This document shows positions 1 to 7,593 of a stretch of 26,462 nucleotides of DNA, piece by piece (position 1 is the first letter of the stretch; each line of letters opens with the position of its first letter). Source of the stretch: SAT2750 sp964476375 (GTDB lineage: Bacteria; Planctomycetota; Planctomycetia; Pirellulales; Pirellulaceae); contig CAYYZW010000110.1 of the NCBI GenBank assembly GCA_964476375.1, positions 1 to 26,462 on the forward strand, given 5' to 3'. The translations under genes were made by a program, and so were the position numbers. The notes beneath the pieces were generated by a model, which was not told the DNA's origin, did not search any database, and saw nothing but the letters and a program-made list of their open reading frames with translations.

Positions 1-44
1 CCGCAAAACCCTTCTACGTCCAGTGAGAAACGGCCCTTCACGCG

Positions 45-79
45 AAAAGCTGCGACCACCTGCGAAGTGGTGCAGCTTT
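45..79 (-). terminator. Intrinsic terminator of the tRNA-Glu gene
   Basis: Read on the minus strand just after the tRNA 3' end, AAAGCTGC-ACCAC pairs with GTGGT-C-GCAGCTTT. The stem has 13 base pairs with one bulged base and a 7-base loop, and it runs into TTTT. It lies 6 bases beyond the tRNA and fits a Rho-independent terminator for a single-tRNA transcript. Confidence 0.8.
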
Positions 80-85
80 CGGAAG

Positions 86-158
86 TACCCCCTAGGGGAG
101 TCGAACCCCTGTCTCTGGACTGAGAATCCAGTGTCCTGGGCCACTAGACGAAGGGGGC
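86..158 (-). tRNA. tRNA-Glu (anticodon CTC)
   Basis: The minus strand folds into a complete 73-base cloverleaf. The acceptor arms GCCCCCT and AGGGGGT pair, with a G-T wobble at the first pair. The anticodon stem CTGGA/TCCAG encloses the loop TTCTCAG, giving anticodon CTC, which reads GAG. The T arm is AGGGG-TTCGACT-CCCCT. The body closely resembles bacterial tRNA-Glu, including the 5' run CTTCGTCTAG. No CCA end is encoded: the discriminator A is followed by CTTCC, so CCA must be added by nucleotidyltransferase. A strong hairpin terminator follows directly. Confidence 0.95.
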
Positions 159-173
159 ATAGGACAAGTATCC

Positions 174-202
174 AGTTTTGTCACCCCAGCACGTTCTGTC
201 AA
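174..202 (-). promoter_or_regulatory. Possible promoter of tRNA-Glu
   Basis: A perfect TTGACA on the minus strand (202 to 197) lies upstream of the tRNA. At the standard 17-base spacing the -10 position reads AAAACT, a poor match. A better -10-like GATACT (172 to 167) is 24 bases away, which is too far. The -35 match is clear but the pairing is uncertain. Confidence 0.25.
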
Positions 203-227
203 CGGACCCGGGCCATCCAGGTGGCGG

Positions 228-605
228 TCAGGGAACCGGCGGTGCCTCCGGCAGCTCGCGGGCAAACCCCGACGTTACATGCTGGTTCACGTAAATCGAC
301 TGGCCCAGGGGGTTATAGCCCACCTCCACCCAGTATGTTCTCAAGACACCCGAAAAGAAAAAGAAGTCGCGGGCCGTCCCCTCCACCAGTTCCGCCCCGT
401 ACTCTCCCTCCAGTACCTGGCGGATCTTGCTCTGGCGGTCCGGACCCGCCGTGCCGTCGCGGAAGTCCGACTGCCGGGCCGCGTCGAGCAGGTCAAACGC
501 CGCATTCCACTTGCGACGTGCCGAGAATTCCACCACCGCTACCACCACCAGCGCAAACAGAACCACGGCCATGATCAGGCGGGTGATCGGATGCGAGCGT
601 TTCAT
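228..605 (-). CDS. Small membrane-anchored protein of unknown function
   Basis: I do not recognise the family. The 125-residue product starts with a basic stretch (MKRSHPITR), then one hydrophobic segment at about residues 10-27, then a soluble domain of about 95 residues with mixed charge. This is the layout of a bitopic membrane protein or an uncleaved signal anchor. The start at 605 is preferred because GGAG lies 8 bases before the ATG. An in-frame ATG further upstream (662) would add 19 residues ahead of the membrane segment. It sits 73 bases after the oxygenase gene on the same strand and could be co-transcribed with it. The C-terminus is Pro-rich (EAPPVP). No catalytic motif is visible. 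Confidence 0.7.
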   Translation of the reverse strand: MKRSHPITRLIMAVVLFALVVVAVVEFSARRKWNAAFDLLDAARQSDFRDGTAGPDRQSKIRQVLEGEYGAELVEGTARDFFFFSGVLRTYWVEVGYNPLGQSIYVNQHVTSGFARELPEAPPVP

Positions 606-678
606 CACAGCAGCTCCAGGGCACATACTCCCGAAATCATAAACAGCCCCGCCACGAGCCACCAGCCGGATCGAGCTC

Positions 679-1584
679 TTACCGCGTGTGCCAGGGAACG
701 TCCAGCGGCTTGGCCCCGTTCAGCTCCCCGTACCCCGCGCCGGTCGTCCCGGGTGGATCCTCCCCCTGGTACCTCGGGTCCAGCGGGTCGCTGGCCGGCT
801 GCCAGCGCACATCACAGCTCAATCGGACCCGCCCCAGGGGAGAGTGGTTGTCAAGCGACCCGTGCATCGTGAACATGTCAAATACGATCAGGTCCCCGGC
901 CGCAAAGGGAGAGGCCAGCAGCCGCGAACCCCGCTCCCAGGCAAACTCCACCGTGTCAGAAAGGACCTGTACAGTGGGAGACTCGGCCGAGTCATAATCG
1001 ATCTGCCGCACCTGGTCGACCAGGTCGCTGTAGCGGTTTGAACCCTCCAGCAGCATCAGGGGCCCCTCCTCAATCGGGATATCCCCCAGCGCCAGCCAGG
1101 CCGTGTAGACGCGGTCCGAACCGCGGGAAAAAAAAGGATGGTCGTAATGCAGGCTGGTCGAGCGGCCGACCACGCCGGGCCGCAGGAAGATGTAGTCATG
1201 CGCCCGGGCCGGCTCTCCCAGCACCAGGTCCATCACCGCCTGCATCTGCTCTCCGTGGCTGGCAGCACGCAAAAGCGGCCCCTGGCTCACGCTTCGCCAG
1301 AAGGCTCCCAGGTCCGGCTCCCGCTCTCGCCGCTGACTCGTTCCGGTGGCAATCCCCTCCACCGCCGGCAACTCGATCTCCCCGACCCCGGCAAGCCGAC
1401 CAAAAACCTCCTCTCGCCCCGCCAGCACCGTCTCCCGATCCACCGCGCCTCGCAGGAAGATATACCCCTCATCAGCCAGCCGCTCCCTCAGCCGGGCCGG
1501 ATCGCCCTGCAGCTCACTGCTCTCTCGCAGCGGACCGCCAAGCTCGTCCGGAATCGCTGTCCCCTGGGCTATTGCCTTGCTCAT
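679..1584 (-). CDS. Phytanoyl-CoA dioxygenase (PhyH) family Fe(II)/2-oxoglutarate oxygenase
   Basis: The 301-residue protein has the marks of the PhyH family of non-haem iron oxygenases, which hydroxylate small molecules using O2 and 2-oxoglutarate. The HxD pair is in LHYDHPF (His146, Asp148). The distal iron ligand is probably His241 in FTMHGSLDNH. Arginines shortly after it (252, 254) are placed to bind the 2-oxoglutarate carboxylate. The core has the usual order of acid-rich loop, strand and GDLIVFD turn before the distal His. The substrate cannot be inferred, since family members act on lipids, halogenated compounds and secondary metabolites. No signal peptide is seen, so it is likely cytosolic. 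GGGGAG lies about 8 bases before the start. The gene diverges from the membrane-protein gene at 1705. Confidence 0.85.
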   Translation of the reverse strand: MSKAIAQGTAIPDELGGPLRESSELQGDPARLRERLADEGYIFLRGAVDRETVLAGREEVFGRLAGVGEIELPAVEGIATGTSQRREREPDLGAFWRSVSQGPLLRAASHGEQMQAVMDLVLGEPARAHDYIFLRPGVVGRSTSLHYDHPFFSRGSDRVYTAWLALGDIPIEEGPLMLLEGSNRYSDLVDQVRQIDYDSAESPTVQVLSDTVEFAWERGSRLLASPFAAGDLIVFDMFTMHGSLDNHSPLGRVRLSCDVRWQPASDPLDPRYQGEDPPGTTGAGYGELNGAKPLDVPWHTR

Positions 1585-1611
1585 GCGTGATACTCCCCGG
1601 CGCGGCGGTAG

Positions 1612-1640
1612 TTGAATTGCCCGGCGGCAGGCTCTATCCT
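1612..1640 (+). promoter_or_regulatory. Candidate sigma-70-type promoter for the 1705 gene
   Basis: TTGAAT (1612-1617) and TATCCT (1635-1640) are separated by exactly 17 bases, each matching the consensus at 4 of 6 positions. Transcription would begin near 1647, about 58 bases before the ATG at 1705. This supports that ATG over the in-frame ATG at 1612, which would lie inside the promoter. Confidence 0.4.
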
Positions 1641-1704
1641 AGCGAACAGCGACCTCCAGGTGGCCGCCCCGGCCGCCGAAAATCCCACCCCGGACCGTTC
1701 CTCC

Positions 1705-2127
1705 ATGCACGAGAAACTGCTCACGCTGATTTTGAAAGGATTCGGCATTATCTGCTGCCTGGCCGTGGTGCCGCTACTGATGCCGACCAGCTGGATGGCG
1801 GCCTGTCACGAGTGGCTCGGCATGGGTGAGTTTCCCGGGATGCCGGTTGCCGATTACCTGGCCAGGATGACCTCCGGCCTCTGTGCTTTCCTGGGAATGC
1901 TGGCCCTGCTGCTGGCTCGCGATCTCCAACGTTACGCCGGGGCGATCCGCCTGCTGGCGATCTCGGTCTGCCTGCTGGAAGTGATCAACCTGTTTTACGG
2001 CCTCCCCTCGGGGATGCCCGCCTGGTGGATCTGGTCCGATGCCGTGGGGGCAGGCGGGTTTGCTATCGTGGTAATTTACCTGCAGCAGAAAATCGCCAAC
2101 GCCGGCTCGACGAGCGAGCCGGAATAA
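1705..2127 (+). CDS. Four-helix integral membrane protein of unknown function
   Basis: The 140-residue product has four hydrophobic segments, at about residues 8-27, 48-68, 76-95 and 107-125, joined by short loops. It has no recognisable catalytic motif and I cannot name the family. The start at 1705 (MHEKLL) is chosen because the first membrane helix follows at once and a candidate promoter lies about 65 bases upstream. The frame remains open back to 1612, but that extension is Pro/Ala-rich and would overlap the promoter. The ribosome-binding site is weak. The gene is 48 bases ahead of the acyltransferase gene, on the same strand, so the two may be co-transcribed. The C-terminal tail (GSTSEPE) is short and polar. 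Confidence 0.7.
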   Translation: MHEKLLTLILKGFGIICCLAVVPLLMPTSWMAACHEWLGMGEFPGMPVADYLARMTSGLCAFLGMLALLLARDLQRYAGAIRLLAISVCLLEVINLFYGLPSGMPAWWIWSDAVGAGGFAIVVIYLQQKIANAGSTSEPE

Positions 2128-2175
2128 AGGTATCCCTCGCCACGTGGGCGCGTCGACACACACAAGGAACCGCTG

Positions 2176-3363
2176 ATGAATCCTTACCGCATGGCCGCGC
2201 CACCGCGACGCTGGCTCCCCAGGCTCTCCCCCTGGCTGGTCCGCATGACCCGCGGCAGCCGTCGTCGCCGGGGCGCGAAGGAATGCCAGCTGACCGGCGT
2301 CGAGGTCCGTAACGCCGCGGTCGTTCGTGAGGCACTTGACGCCGGGCAGGGCGTCCTGATCACCCCCAATCACCCGACCCACGCCGATTCCTATACCGTC
2401 TTTGCCGCCTCCGACGCGTGTGGCTGCCCCTTTTACTACATGGCCACCTGGCATGTTTTTGACAGCAAGGGAAAGATCGCCCAGTGGATGCTGCAGAAGC
2501 TGGGCGTCTTCAGTATTGACCGGGAAGGGACCGACCTGGAAGCGGTCAAGATCGCCCGCGGGATCCTGCAGGAGAAACACCAGCCACTGGTCATTTTCCC
2601 CGAAGGGGAGGTCTACCACTGCAATGACCGCATCACCCCCTTCCGCGAAGGGGCCGCGGCCATCGCCATGTTCTCGGCCCGCAAGGCAAAGCGGCCGATC
2701 GTGGCCATTCCGGCGGCACTCAAGTACCGTTACGTGGACGATCCTACCGATGACCTGCTGGAGGTCATGGACCGGCTGGAAGAATCGGTCCACTGGCGGC
2801 CACGGCCCGAGCGGCCCCTGCCCGAGCGAATCTACGCGCTCGGCGGCGCGCTGATGGCCCTCAAGGAACTCGAGTTCCTGGGCGAGGTCCGTAGCGGCAG
2901 CCTGCCCGAGCGAACCGACTTCCTGGCCCGGCATATTCTGGCCAGACATGAAAAGCAGCACGGGATCGATGGCCAGGAGAAGACCATCCCGGAACGGGTC
3001 AAGGAACTGCGGCGGATCGCCCTGGAAGCGATCGCGGAACTCGAGCAGGAGGACGAGGAAAGCCAGCAGAGGAAAGAGCTGGATAACATGCTCGACGAGG
3101 TTTTCCTGGTTGTCCAGCTTTTCAGCTACCCGGGAGATTACGTGATCGAGAACCCGACCGTCGAGCGGCTCGCCGAAACGCTCGACAAGTTCGAGGAGGA
3201 CGTGCTCAAGTGCTACTCGGCAACCGTCCGCGGGGAACGACACTCGACGATCACTTTCGGACAACCGGTCCCGGTGGAATACTCGCGTGACCGCTCGGCC
3301 GCCGCGGACCTCACATCGCAGCTGGAAGAGCAGATCCAGCAACTGCTGGACACAACGTCCTGA
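2176..3363 (+). CDS. PlsC-like 1-acyl-glycerol-3-phosphate acyltransferase family protein
   Basis: The 395-residue protein carries the glycerolipid acyltransferase signature. Motif I is NHPTHAD (His66, Asp71), the catalytic HX4D. The FPEG motif at residues 141-144 contacts the phosphate of the acceptor. These lie in the N-terminal 250 residues. The remaining part is helical and highly charged, with Glu-rich segments around residues 275-300 and a final Gln/Leu-rich helix, and does not belong to the minimal PlsC fold. Family members transfer acyl chains to lysophospholipids at the inner membrane, but the acceptor here is unknown. There is no strong membrane segment, so association is probably peripheral. 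AAGGAA lies 7 bases before the ATG. The stop codon is one base from the stop of the convergent kinase gene. Confidence 0.85.
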   Translation: MNPYRMAAPPRRWLPRLSPWLVRMTRGSRRRRGAKECQLTGVEVRNAAVVREALDAGQGVLITPNHPTHADSYTVFAASDACGCPFYYMATWHVFDSKGKIAQWMLQKLGVFSIDREGTDLEAVKIARGILQEKHQPLVIFPEGEVYHCNDRITPFREGAAAIAMFSARKAKRPIVAIPAALKYRYVDDPTDDLLEVMDRLEESVHWRPRPERPLPERIYALGGALMALKELEFLGEVRSGSLPERTDFLARHILARHEKQHGIDGQEKTIPERVKELRRIALEAIAELEQEDEESQQRKELDNMLDEVFLVVQLFSYPGDYVIENPTVERLAETLDKFEEDVLKCYSATVRGERHSTITFGQPVPVEYSRDRSAAADLTSQLEEQIQQLLDTTS

Positions 3364-3364
3364 T

Positions 3365-4942
3365 CTACAGCCGGCCGCTGGTCTCCAGGGCTTCCAGCAG
3401 GACATCCTCGAATATCTCCCGCAGGGACGGATCCAGCTTCTGCATCAGGTCCCGGATCACCTCCACCGGGATGGACTGGTCCAGGTCCCAGGAGAGACCG
3501 GCGATGGTGACGATTTTCTCGTTGATCTCCTCCAGTTCTCCCTGCTGGACGTGCACGTTGATCTGCCCGACCAGTCCGAAGGCCTGCAGCAGCGGATCCT
3601 CCGGTCCCAGGTTCACCAGGTTGGTGTAACAGTCCATCGCCTGCTCGAGTTTATCCTGCTGAAGGTAAAGATCCCCCAGCTTCTGGCGAGCAAGGTTCGC
3701 GAATCGCTGGTTCTTGGCATTCCCCTCCGGGCCCTCGGCGGGAAAGTACTTCTCCACGCTCATCAGGGCATCTTCCCCGTTCGTCAGCGAGGCATAAACA
3801 TACTGCTCCTCCACGGTCCCCTTGCGGTCCACCGCCGTACTTCCCGCATCGATATCCAGCAGCGGGCGAGGGGGCAGAAGCTGCGGGAGGGCAGCGGCGA
3901 CCAGCAGGGCGGCCAGCGTCAGTAGTGCCAGCGATGGCCATCGAAGCCAGCGGCCTGACGGGTGCGTGGCGGTTTTCATCAGCGTGTCAAGCTGCTGGGT
4001 GACCTCGGCCTGCTTCCCCCAGTCCGCCCCGGTTGGACCGGTGACGTCCGTGGGCCAGGAAATCTCCATCCCCTCGATTTCCAGGGCACGAAGTTCCTGG
4101 AGTAATTCCGCGGCAGACTGGAAACGCGATGCCGGCTCTTTCTTCAGCATCCGGTGGACAATCTCCACCAGCGGTTCGGGAAGGCCGGGGCGCAGCTCGC
4201 CCAGCGGTTCCGGTTCCCGCTTGAGGTGCTGCACGGCGATACTCAGTGCGGTCTCCCCTTCGAACGGCGGCCGTCCGGCGATCATCTGGTAGGCAGTCAC
4301 CCCCAGCGAGTAGATATCGCTGCGAGGATCCACCCCCTCCCCCTCCGCCTGCTCGGGGCTCATGTAGAGGGGCGTCCCCATCGTGATCCCCACCTGGGTC
4401 GCATCCACTCCCTCGGTATCGGACGTGATACGCGCCAGGCCAAAGTCCGCCACCTTCACCTCCCCGGTCGAGGAGAGCATGATATTGGCCGGCTTGATGT
4501 CCCGGTGGATGATCCCCTGGTCCCCGGCCCGGCCAAGGGCGGAGGTGACCTGGAAAAGAATGGAGATGGCCAGCTCGACATCGACCGCACCATGACGGGC
4601 CAGGTACTGTGCCAGGCTCTGCCCGGGAACGTACTCCTGGGCGATATAATGAACCCCGTCGATACAACCGACCTCGTGAATCTGAACGATGTTGGCATGC
4701 ACCAGGGCGGCGGCCGCCTGGGCTTCCTTGTGGAACCGGCGAACAAATGCCTCGTCCTCGGCCAGGTCACTCTTGAGCACCTTGAAGGCGACCTTGCGGC
4801 GAAGGGACTGCTGCTCGGCCAGGTAGACCTCCGACATGCCCCCCCGTCCCAGGCGGCGAAGCAGCTGGTACTCTCCCAGCTTCTTTCCCGAGAGCGGCGA
4901 ATCGCCGGCTGGATCTGGTCTGGAGGGAGTGGAGTCCATCAA
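3365..4942 (-). CDS. Membrane-anchored Ser/Thr protein kinase with TPR-like C-terminus
   Basis: A Hanks-type kinase of 525 residues. The kinase domain spans about residues 24-285. It has the glycine loop GRGGMSEV (32-39), ATP-binding Lys54 in VAFK, a conserved Glu73, the catalytic loop HRDIKPAN (146-153, Asp148), DFG (166-168) and the activation-segment end GTPLYMSPEQ. All catalytic residues are present, so it should be active. A single membrane helix lies at about 336-356. The outer part (about 360-525) has TPR-like helices, for example LGDLYLQQDKLEQAMDCY, that may sense or bind a partner. The ATG ATG start has AGGA about 9 bases upstream. The gene lies 119 bases after larE on the same strand, with its own possible promoter. 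Such kinases are abundant in planctomycetes. The target is unknown. Confidence 0.93.
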   Translation of the reverse strand: MMDSTPSRPDPAGDSPLSGKKLGEYQLLRRLGRGGMSEVYLAEQQSLRRKVAFKVLKSDLAEDEAFVRRFHKEAQAAAALVHANIVQIHEVGCIDGVHYIAQEYVPGQSLAQYLARHGAVDVELAISILFQVTSALGRAGDQGIIHRDIKPANIMLSSTGEVKVADFGLARITSDTEGVDATQVGITMGTPLYMSPEQAEGEGVDPRSDIYSLGVTAYQMIAGRPPFEGETALSIAVQHLKREPEPLGELRPGLPEPLVEIVHRMLKKEPASRFQSAAELLQELRALEIEGMEISWPTDVTGPTGADWGKQAEVTQQLDTLMKTATHPSGRWLRWPSLALLTLAALLVAAALPQLLPPRPLLDIDAGSTAVDRKGTVEEQYVYASLTNGEDALMSVEKYFPAEGPEGNAKNQRFANLARQKLGDLYLQQDKLEQAMDCYTNLVNLGPEDPLLQAFGLVGQINVHVQQGELEEINEKIVTIAGLSWDLDQSIPVEVIRDLMQKLDPSLREIFEDVLLEALETSGRL

Positions 4943-4988
4943 TCGGCATCCTGGGAATCACGCCAAGCGGCAACCCGCCTGTCATTCA

Positions 4989-5017
4989 AGTATGGAAGCT
5001 GCAGACCATAAAGACAA
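4989..5017 (-). promoter_or_regulatory. Candidate promoter of the kinase gene
   Basis: On the minus strand TTGTCT (5017 to 5012) and CATACT (4994 to 4989) are 17 bases apart, each with 4 of 6 consensus matches. Transcription would start about 40 bases ahead of the kinase ATG at 4942, so the kinase could be expressed without larE. Confidence 0.35.
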
Positions 5018-5061
5018 CCATTCCGCCATGGGCGCGAAACCCTCCCGGCCCGCCGCATCCC

Positions 5062-5904
5062 TCAGGAGTATTTTTTCACGGGACCGGCCTCCAGCGTGAC
5101 CAGCTGGTTCAGGCTGCCGGAACGGAAACCTTCCATGTCGACATGGATATCCTGGTAGCCAAGCTGCCCGAGATACTCGTGGACCTGCCCAAGCAGGAGG
5201 GGCTCGCAGAGCCGGTCGATCTGGTCCAGCGGCACCTCGATTCGGGCCATGTCCCCCGGGTGCTCACGAACCCGGAGGGGAGAAAAACCGCGTTCCCGCA
5301 GGAACTGTTCGGCAGCGTCAATACGGGCAAGACGCCCGGGGGTCACCTCCAGGCCATAGGCCACGCGGCTGGAAAGACAGGGACTGGCAGGCTTGTCCCA
5401 GACGGGCAGGTCCCAGTAGGCTGCCAGGTCCCGCACATCCTGCTTGTGAAAACCGGCCTCCACCAGGGGACTCCGGACATCATGCTCCCTGGCTGCCGTC
5501 ATGCCGGGACGGTAATCTCCCAGGTCATCCAGGTTGGCACCGTTGAACAGCACCTCCACGCCCAGCTCCGGGGCCAGCTTTTCAAGCCAGTCGTAAAGCT
5601 CCGTCTTGCAGTGGTAGCACCGGTCCGGTGCATTCCGGGTGTATTCCTGCCTGGAAAACTCGTCCGTCTGGACCACCTCGTGCCGGATCCCCATCCCGGC
5701 GGCAAGCTCGCGTGCCTGGTCCAGTTCTCCCCGGGCCAGGCTGGCACTCTGGCCGGTGACCGCCACCGCCCGGTCCCCAAGCACGTCCCGGGCTGCACGG
5801 GCGACGACCGTGCTGTCCACTCCGGCGGAAAAAGCAACGGCGCAGCTCTCGAACTGCCCGATATACTCGGTGAGACGCTCGCGCTTGGTATCCAGTTTGG
5901 TCAG
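5062..5904 (-). CDS. larE: LarE, ATP-dependent sacrificial sulfur transferase (apparent CTG start)
   Basis: LarE makes the nickel-pincer cofactor of lactate racemase and relatives. It activates the substrate with ATP and donates sulfur. The PP-loop SAGVDS is at residues 26-31 from the proposed start. The RCYHCK segment and SPCLSSR follow. The Cys in SPCLSSR is residue 176, the same number as the sacrificial Cys176 known in Lactobacillus plantarum LarE. The length of 280 residues also matches the family (about 276). No ATG, GTG or TTG in this frame lies near the homologous start. The nearest ATG in frame (6084) would add 60 residues that do not look conserved. GGAGG lies 8 bases before a CTG at 5904, which is taken as the start. 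LarA, LarB and LarC are not in this window. Confidence 0.88.
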   Translation of the reverse strand: MTKLDTKRERLTEYIGQFESCAVAFSAGVDSTVVARAARDVLGDRAVAVTGQSASLARGELDQARELAAGMGIRHEVVQTDEFSRQEYTRNAPDRCYHCKTELYDWLEKLAPELGVEVLFNGANLDDLGDYRPGMTAAREHDVRSPLVEAGFHKQDVRDLAAYWDLPVWDKPASPCLSSRVAYGLEVTPGRLARIDAAEQFLRERGFSPLRVREHPGDMARIEVPLDQIDRLCEPLLLGQVHEYLGQLGYQDIHVDMEGFRSGSLNQLVTLEAGPVKKYS

Positions 5905-6271
5905 TGGATCATCCTCCAGGCCTCGCCTCCTGTACTCCGGAGGAAAGGAAAAAACACCTCCGCCGCAATGCCGTGGCAGCGAGTTTTGTGAGAGCCCGCA
6001 TCCAAAAAAGGGGGGAACCTCGGCCTCGGGACGAAAGGTCCAAGCGACTGGCGGTTTCCCGGGGGAAGACCGCCGCGATGGCATGCTTCGTGGCCGTGAC
6101 CAAAAACTGGCTCCCAGCGGTTCTCGTATCGGCTCCCCAAAAAATCTGCGCCGTCAACACAAACATGGCAGAGGTACTCTGCGGCACCGCAGCGGTTGCT
6201 CCGGCACCGGCTTACCCGGGAATCGTAGCAGGGGAAGATAAAAGCGGCAAGCAACGCCCCGTCCCGGCGGG
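5905..6271. other. Intergenic region between the DUF4912 gene and larE
   Basis: No convincing gene is seen in these 367 bases. It holds an imperfect hairpin at 6050-6074 (GGCGGT and ACCGCC outer arms, TTCC and GGAA inner arms, one bulged G) that would lie in a larE leader. It also has a short perfect hairpin with arms CTGCGG and CCGCAG near 6180, and a TTGACG near 6155 on the minus strand without a matching -10. No strong terminator follows the DUF4912 gene. Confidence 0.4.
5913..5917 (-). promoter_or_regulatory. Shine-Dalgarno that sets the larE start
   Basis: GGAGG on the minus strand lies 8 bases before CTG (5904-5902). An out-of-frame ATG directly touches the GGAGG and would encode only three residues before TGA (5912-5901). 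That spacing is too short for normal initiation, so the element best fits initiation at the CTG. Confidence 0.5.
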
Positions 6272-7411
6272 TCAGACGTTCGGGTCTCGAACCACCGGTT
6301 CCATCGTCTTGGTATTACGTTCCACCGCCAGGACCACCGTGCGGCTTTCGATTCCATCGGCGCTGGAGGCGACGACCGGAAGAACCTGCCGCTTGTCCGG
6401 CAAGTGCATTCGGACAGTAAACGAACCATCCGGTCGCAATTTCACCGGATCTCCTCCCAGCGTGATCGTCGCGTCGGGGCGCGTATTACCAAACACGATC
6501 AATTCCGCGTCGACGTCAAAATCAAACTGGTTCTTGCGAGCCTTTCCCGTTCCATAACGGGCAACCACCGGGCTGTTCATCGGACGACGAAGCTGCTCCT
6601 CGAAAACCTGCTTTAGTTCCCGGTTTCCCTTGGCCTCGTTCCCGCCACTGAGGCTGTAGATCTTGTCATAGTTCTCCGCCACGTCATTCCAGTTCTCGTC
6701 AATCGAGTCACTTGAACCCGGTTCCGGGGTGGTGACGATATTGCTGCGGGCCAGCGTGTAGAGCCGGCCGGACTCGGCCAGGTAACCGACATCCACCCGG
6801 TAGCTTCCCGGCGGATCACTCACGTCGATGTACCAGTTACGGACTCCCGAGTGAATCGGAACATCCCGGATCACGCGTTCGGCAGTGCTGGTCGTGGTTC
6901 CATGGTCGACTTCCACCAGTCGCAGGATCGGCTGGGCAGTATGCCAGTGCTCGGCCATGGCGGCACGGGCTCGCAGGACACTCTGGCGGGTAATCTCCCA
7001 GTAGGCATGCAGCCAGAAAGGATCTCGCACCAGCAGGATAATACGGTCTTTCTCGGGACGCCGGCTGCGAGGCCCCGCTCCGATAAAAACTTCATCGTTG
7101 GCAAGATCCTTGGCCTTCTTCTTTTTCGCCCGGATTCCCTTGACTTTCCGCAGCGCCCGGCCGGACTTTGCCTTTTTCCGCTTGGTGCTGCGTGCGGATG
7201 GCTTGGCCTTGCTGCCGGTCGAGGCCCTGCCGTTCTTTTTCGCTGCCCCTGTCTTGCGACCACGGGAAGCCTTCTTGGAACGAACCTTGCGAAGAAGCAC
7301 CTTGACCAGCTCATCCTTGCGCAACGAGCTCCAGCCCGTCAGGCCAACCTCCTTGGCCAGCTCTCCAAGTTGCTTCACCGTGTATGCCTTGAGATCCACC
7401 GCATTGATCAA
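6272..7411 (-). CDS. Rho_N plus DUF4912 domain protein (apparent TTG start)
   Basis: The 379-residue product has three parts. Residues about 5-42 resemble the Rho N-terminal (SAP-like) helical domain, with YTVKQLGELAKEVGL and LRKDELVKVL. Residues about 42-105 are a Lys/Arg-rich, low-complexity linker that should be positively charged and could bind nucleic acid or a polyanion. The rest is a DUF4912 domain (LLVRDPFWLHAYWEI, then a C-terminal beta region around DAELIVFGNTRPDA). The function of DUF4912 is not established. The start is placed at TTG (7411) because GGAGGG lies 8 bases before it. An in-frame ATG at 7450 would place GGAGGG inside the gene. It diverges from the atp operon across a long gene-free region. 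Confidence 0.85.
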   Translation of the reverse strand: MINAVDLKAYTVKQLGELAKEVGLTGWSSLRKDELVKVLLRKVRSKKASRGRKTGAAKKNGRASTGSKAKPSARSTKRKKAKSGRALRKVKGIRAKKKKAKDLANDEVFIGAGPRSRRPEKDRIILLVRDPFWLHAYWEITRQSVLRARAAMAEHWHTAQPILRLVEVDHGTTTSTAERVIRDVPIHSGVRNWYIDVSDPPGSYRVDVGYLAESGRLYTLARSNIVTTPEPGSSDSIDENWNDVAENYDKIYSLSGGNEAKGNRELKQVFEEQLRRPMNSPVVARYGTGKARKNQFDFDVDAELIVFGNTRPDATITLGGDPVKLRPDGSFTVRMHLPDKRQVLPVVASSADGIESRTVVLAVERNTKTMEPVVRDPNV

Positions 7412-7419
7412 GGAACCTG

Positions 7420-7425
7420 CCCTCC
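7420..7425 (-). promoter_or_regulatory. Shine-Dalgarno that sets the DUF4912 gene start
   Basis: GGAGGG on the minus strand is 8 bases upstream of TTG (7411-7409), an ideal spacing. This favours TTG over the ATG at 7450 and over a GTG at 7399. Confidence 0.5.
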
Positions 7426-7548
7426 ACAGTAAGGAATCGGAGCTCCACACCTGGATAAATCACGTGGCCAGGCAGGGCGTTTTTTTGGGGAGATCGTCCC
7501 TGATCAATACCGCTGGGAGTTTCTCAACGATTCCTTCAAGAGAAAACA

Positions 7549-7568
7549 ACCGGGTACAAGTACCCGGT
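7549..7568 (-). promoter_or_regulatory. GC-rich hairpin followed by a T-rich run (terminator or attenuator-like)
   Basis: ACCGGGTAC-AA-GTACCCGGT is a perfect 9-base inverted repeat. On the minus strand it is followed by TGTTTTCTCTT, giving the shape of an intrinsic terminator. It lies about 140 bases upstream of the DUF4912 start, so it could be an attenuator in that leader or the end of an unrecognised minus-strand RNA. On the plus strand no T run follows. Confidence 0.5.
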
Positions 7569-7573
7569 CTGTT

Positions 7574-7593
7574 GTTGCCAACTCCATGGCAAC
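7574..7593. repeat. Second inverted repeat beside the 7549 hairpin
   Basis: GTTGCCA-ACTCCA-TGGCAAC has perfect 7-base arms and a 6-base loop. It is also 20 bases long and lies only 5 bases from the previous hairpin, so the two form a tandem structured element. Confidence 0.5.

Noticed and set aside
1774..3405. A 543-codon open frame on the minus strand opposite the membrane-protein and acyltransferase genes
   Set aside because: It has no family resemblance, lies opposite two well-supported genes, and is expected by chance in GC-rich coding DNA.
5901..5912. ATG-ATC-CAC-TGA mini-frame next to the larE Shine-Dalgarno
   Set aside because: It touches the GGAGG directly and encodes only three residues, so it is unlikely to be initiated.
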